Source: JAGVSR01 sp963786675 (GTDB lineage Bacteria; Pseudomonadota; Alphaproteobacteria; Rhizobiales; Hyphomicrobiaceae). Taken from it: a stretch of 64,000 nucleotides of DNA. Positions within the stretch are counted from its first letter, which is position 1, and each line of letters starts with the position of its first letter. The notes under the pieces are model-generated. The model had not been told where the DNA came from. It saw nothing but the letters and a program-made list of their open reading frames with translations, and ran no database searches. Positions 63,909 to 64,000 of the stretch are shown piece after piece. The stretch lies in contig CAWAZY010000001.1 of assembly GCA_963786675.1 (NCBI GenBank), positions 124,001 through 188,000 of the forward strand, in the 5' to 3' direction. The translations under genes were made by a program, and so were the position numbers.

Positions 63909-64000
63909 TCACAGCAACCGGAATTGCCCGCCTTCAGGCACGGGCGGCACGAACAAATCGGTCCGCAGGCTCTGCCGCTGCGCATTCAGGTCCAGTCTTT
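63909..64000 (-). CDS. 3' end of an unidentified gene (runs off the right edge)
   Basis: On the minus strand a frame enters from the right edge and ends at TGA 63911-63909; its last residues read LDLNAQRQSL, RTDLFVPPVPEGGQFRLL. The sequence looks like a natural protein C-terminus and the arrangement is convergent with the DUF3147 gene, but 29 residues are too few to identify the product. Confidence 0.45.
   Translation of the reverse strand, partial: RLDLNAQRQSLRTDLFVPPVPEGGQFRLL

Noticed and set aside
1..64000. tRNA, rRNA, insertion sequences, integrases, att sites, toxin-antitoxin pairs
   Set aside because: No tRNA T-loop with matching stems, no terminal inverted repeats with transposase, and no integrase or toxin-like small gene pairs were seen by reading; a tRNAscan or profile search was not possible.

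Overview
The window is GC-rich, densely coded bacterial chromosome. Gene content and order point to an alphaproteobacterium with a Rhodospirillales-like layout: a dcw cell-wall/division cluster running ftsZ-lpxC-bamD-ligA, an aspS / rnd / ppx-ppk-hdaA / purM-purN block, and prmA beside an aminopeptidase P. The genus cannot be told from the sequence alone. No rRNA, tRNA, CRISPR array, insertion sequence, phage or integrase was seen.

Layout. 1-10.5 kb: the N-terminal part of an AsmA-like envelope protein, a UvrD/PcrA helicase, a large secreted RTX repeat protein, a bactofilin and an unrecognised six-cysteine membrane protein. 10.7-19.0 kb: DUF3754 membrane protein, PrmA, aminopeptidase P, a FecR-domain protein and DNA ligase LigA. 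19.1-36.7 kb (minus strand): the dcw cluster murE-murF-mraY-murD-ftsW-murG-murC-murB-ddl-ftsQ-ftsA-ftsZ, then lpxC and bamD. It makes lipid II, builds the Z-ring and supplies lipid A and outer-membrane assembly functions. The usual head of the cluster (mraZ, mraW, ftsL, ftsI) is not in front of murE. 37.2-52 kb: a small PepSY-like secreted protein, aspS, a CAP-domain/RTX secreted protein, rnd, a DnaJ-class co-chaperone, and ppx-ppk-hdaA-AI-2E-CDP-alcohol transferase with overlapping starts and stops. 52-58 kb: purM and purN, separated by a PfkB-type kinase, an M14 aspartoacylase-like hydrolase, a PGM1-like ATP-grasp ligase and a cytochrome c. 58-64 kb: an orphan cytochrome P450, two small exported proteins, ndk, a GYF_2 membrane protein, a DUF3147 membrane protein and the 3' end of an unidentified gene.

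Sequence quality. Four genes (RTX protein, ftsW, murD, M14 hydrolase) carry single-base frame breaks. Each is placed exactly where alignment to internal repeats or the expected protein family shows the frame should continue. Because murD and ftsW are normally essential and single-copy, the simplest explanation is residual base-calling indels rather than gene decay, and I annotate these as full-length CDSs with a caveat.

The least described item is the M14 hydrolase / ATP-grasp ligase / cytochrome c set lodged between purM and purN. It looks like an uncharacterised amide-forming and amide-cleaving pair. The second is a secreted CAP-domain protein carried on an RTX export tail.
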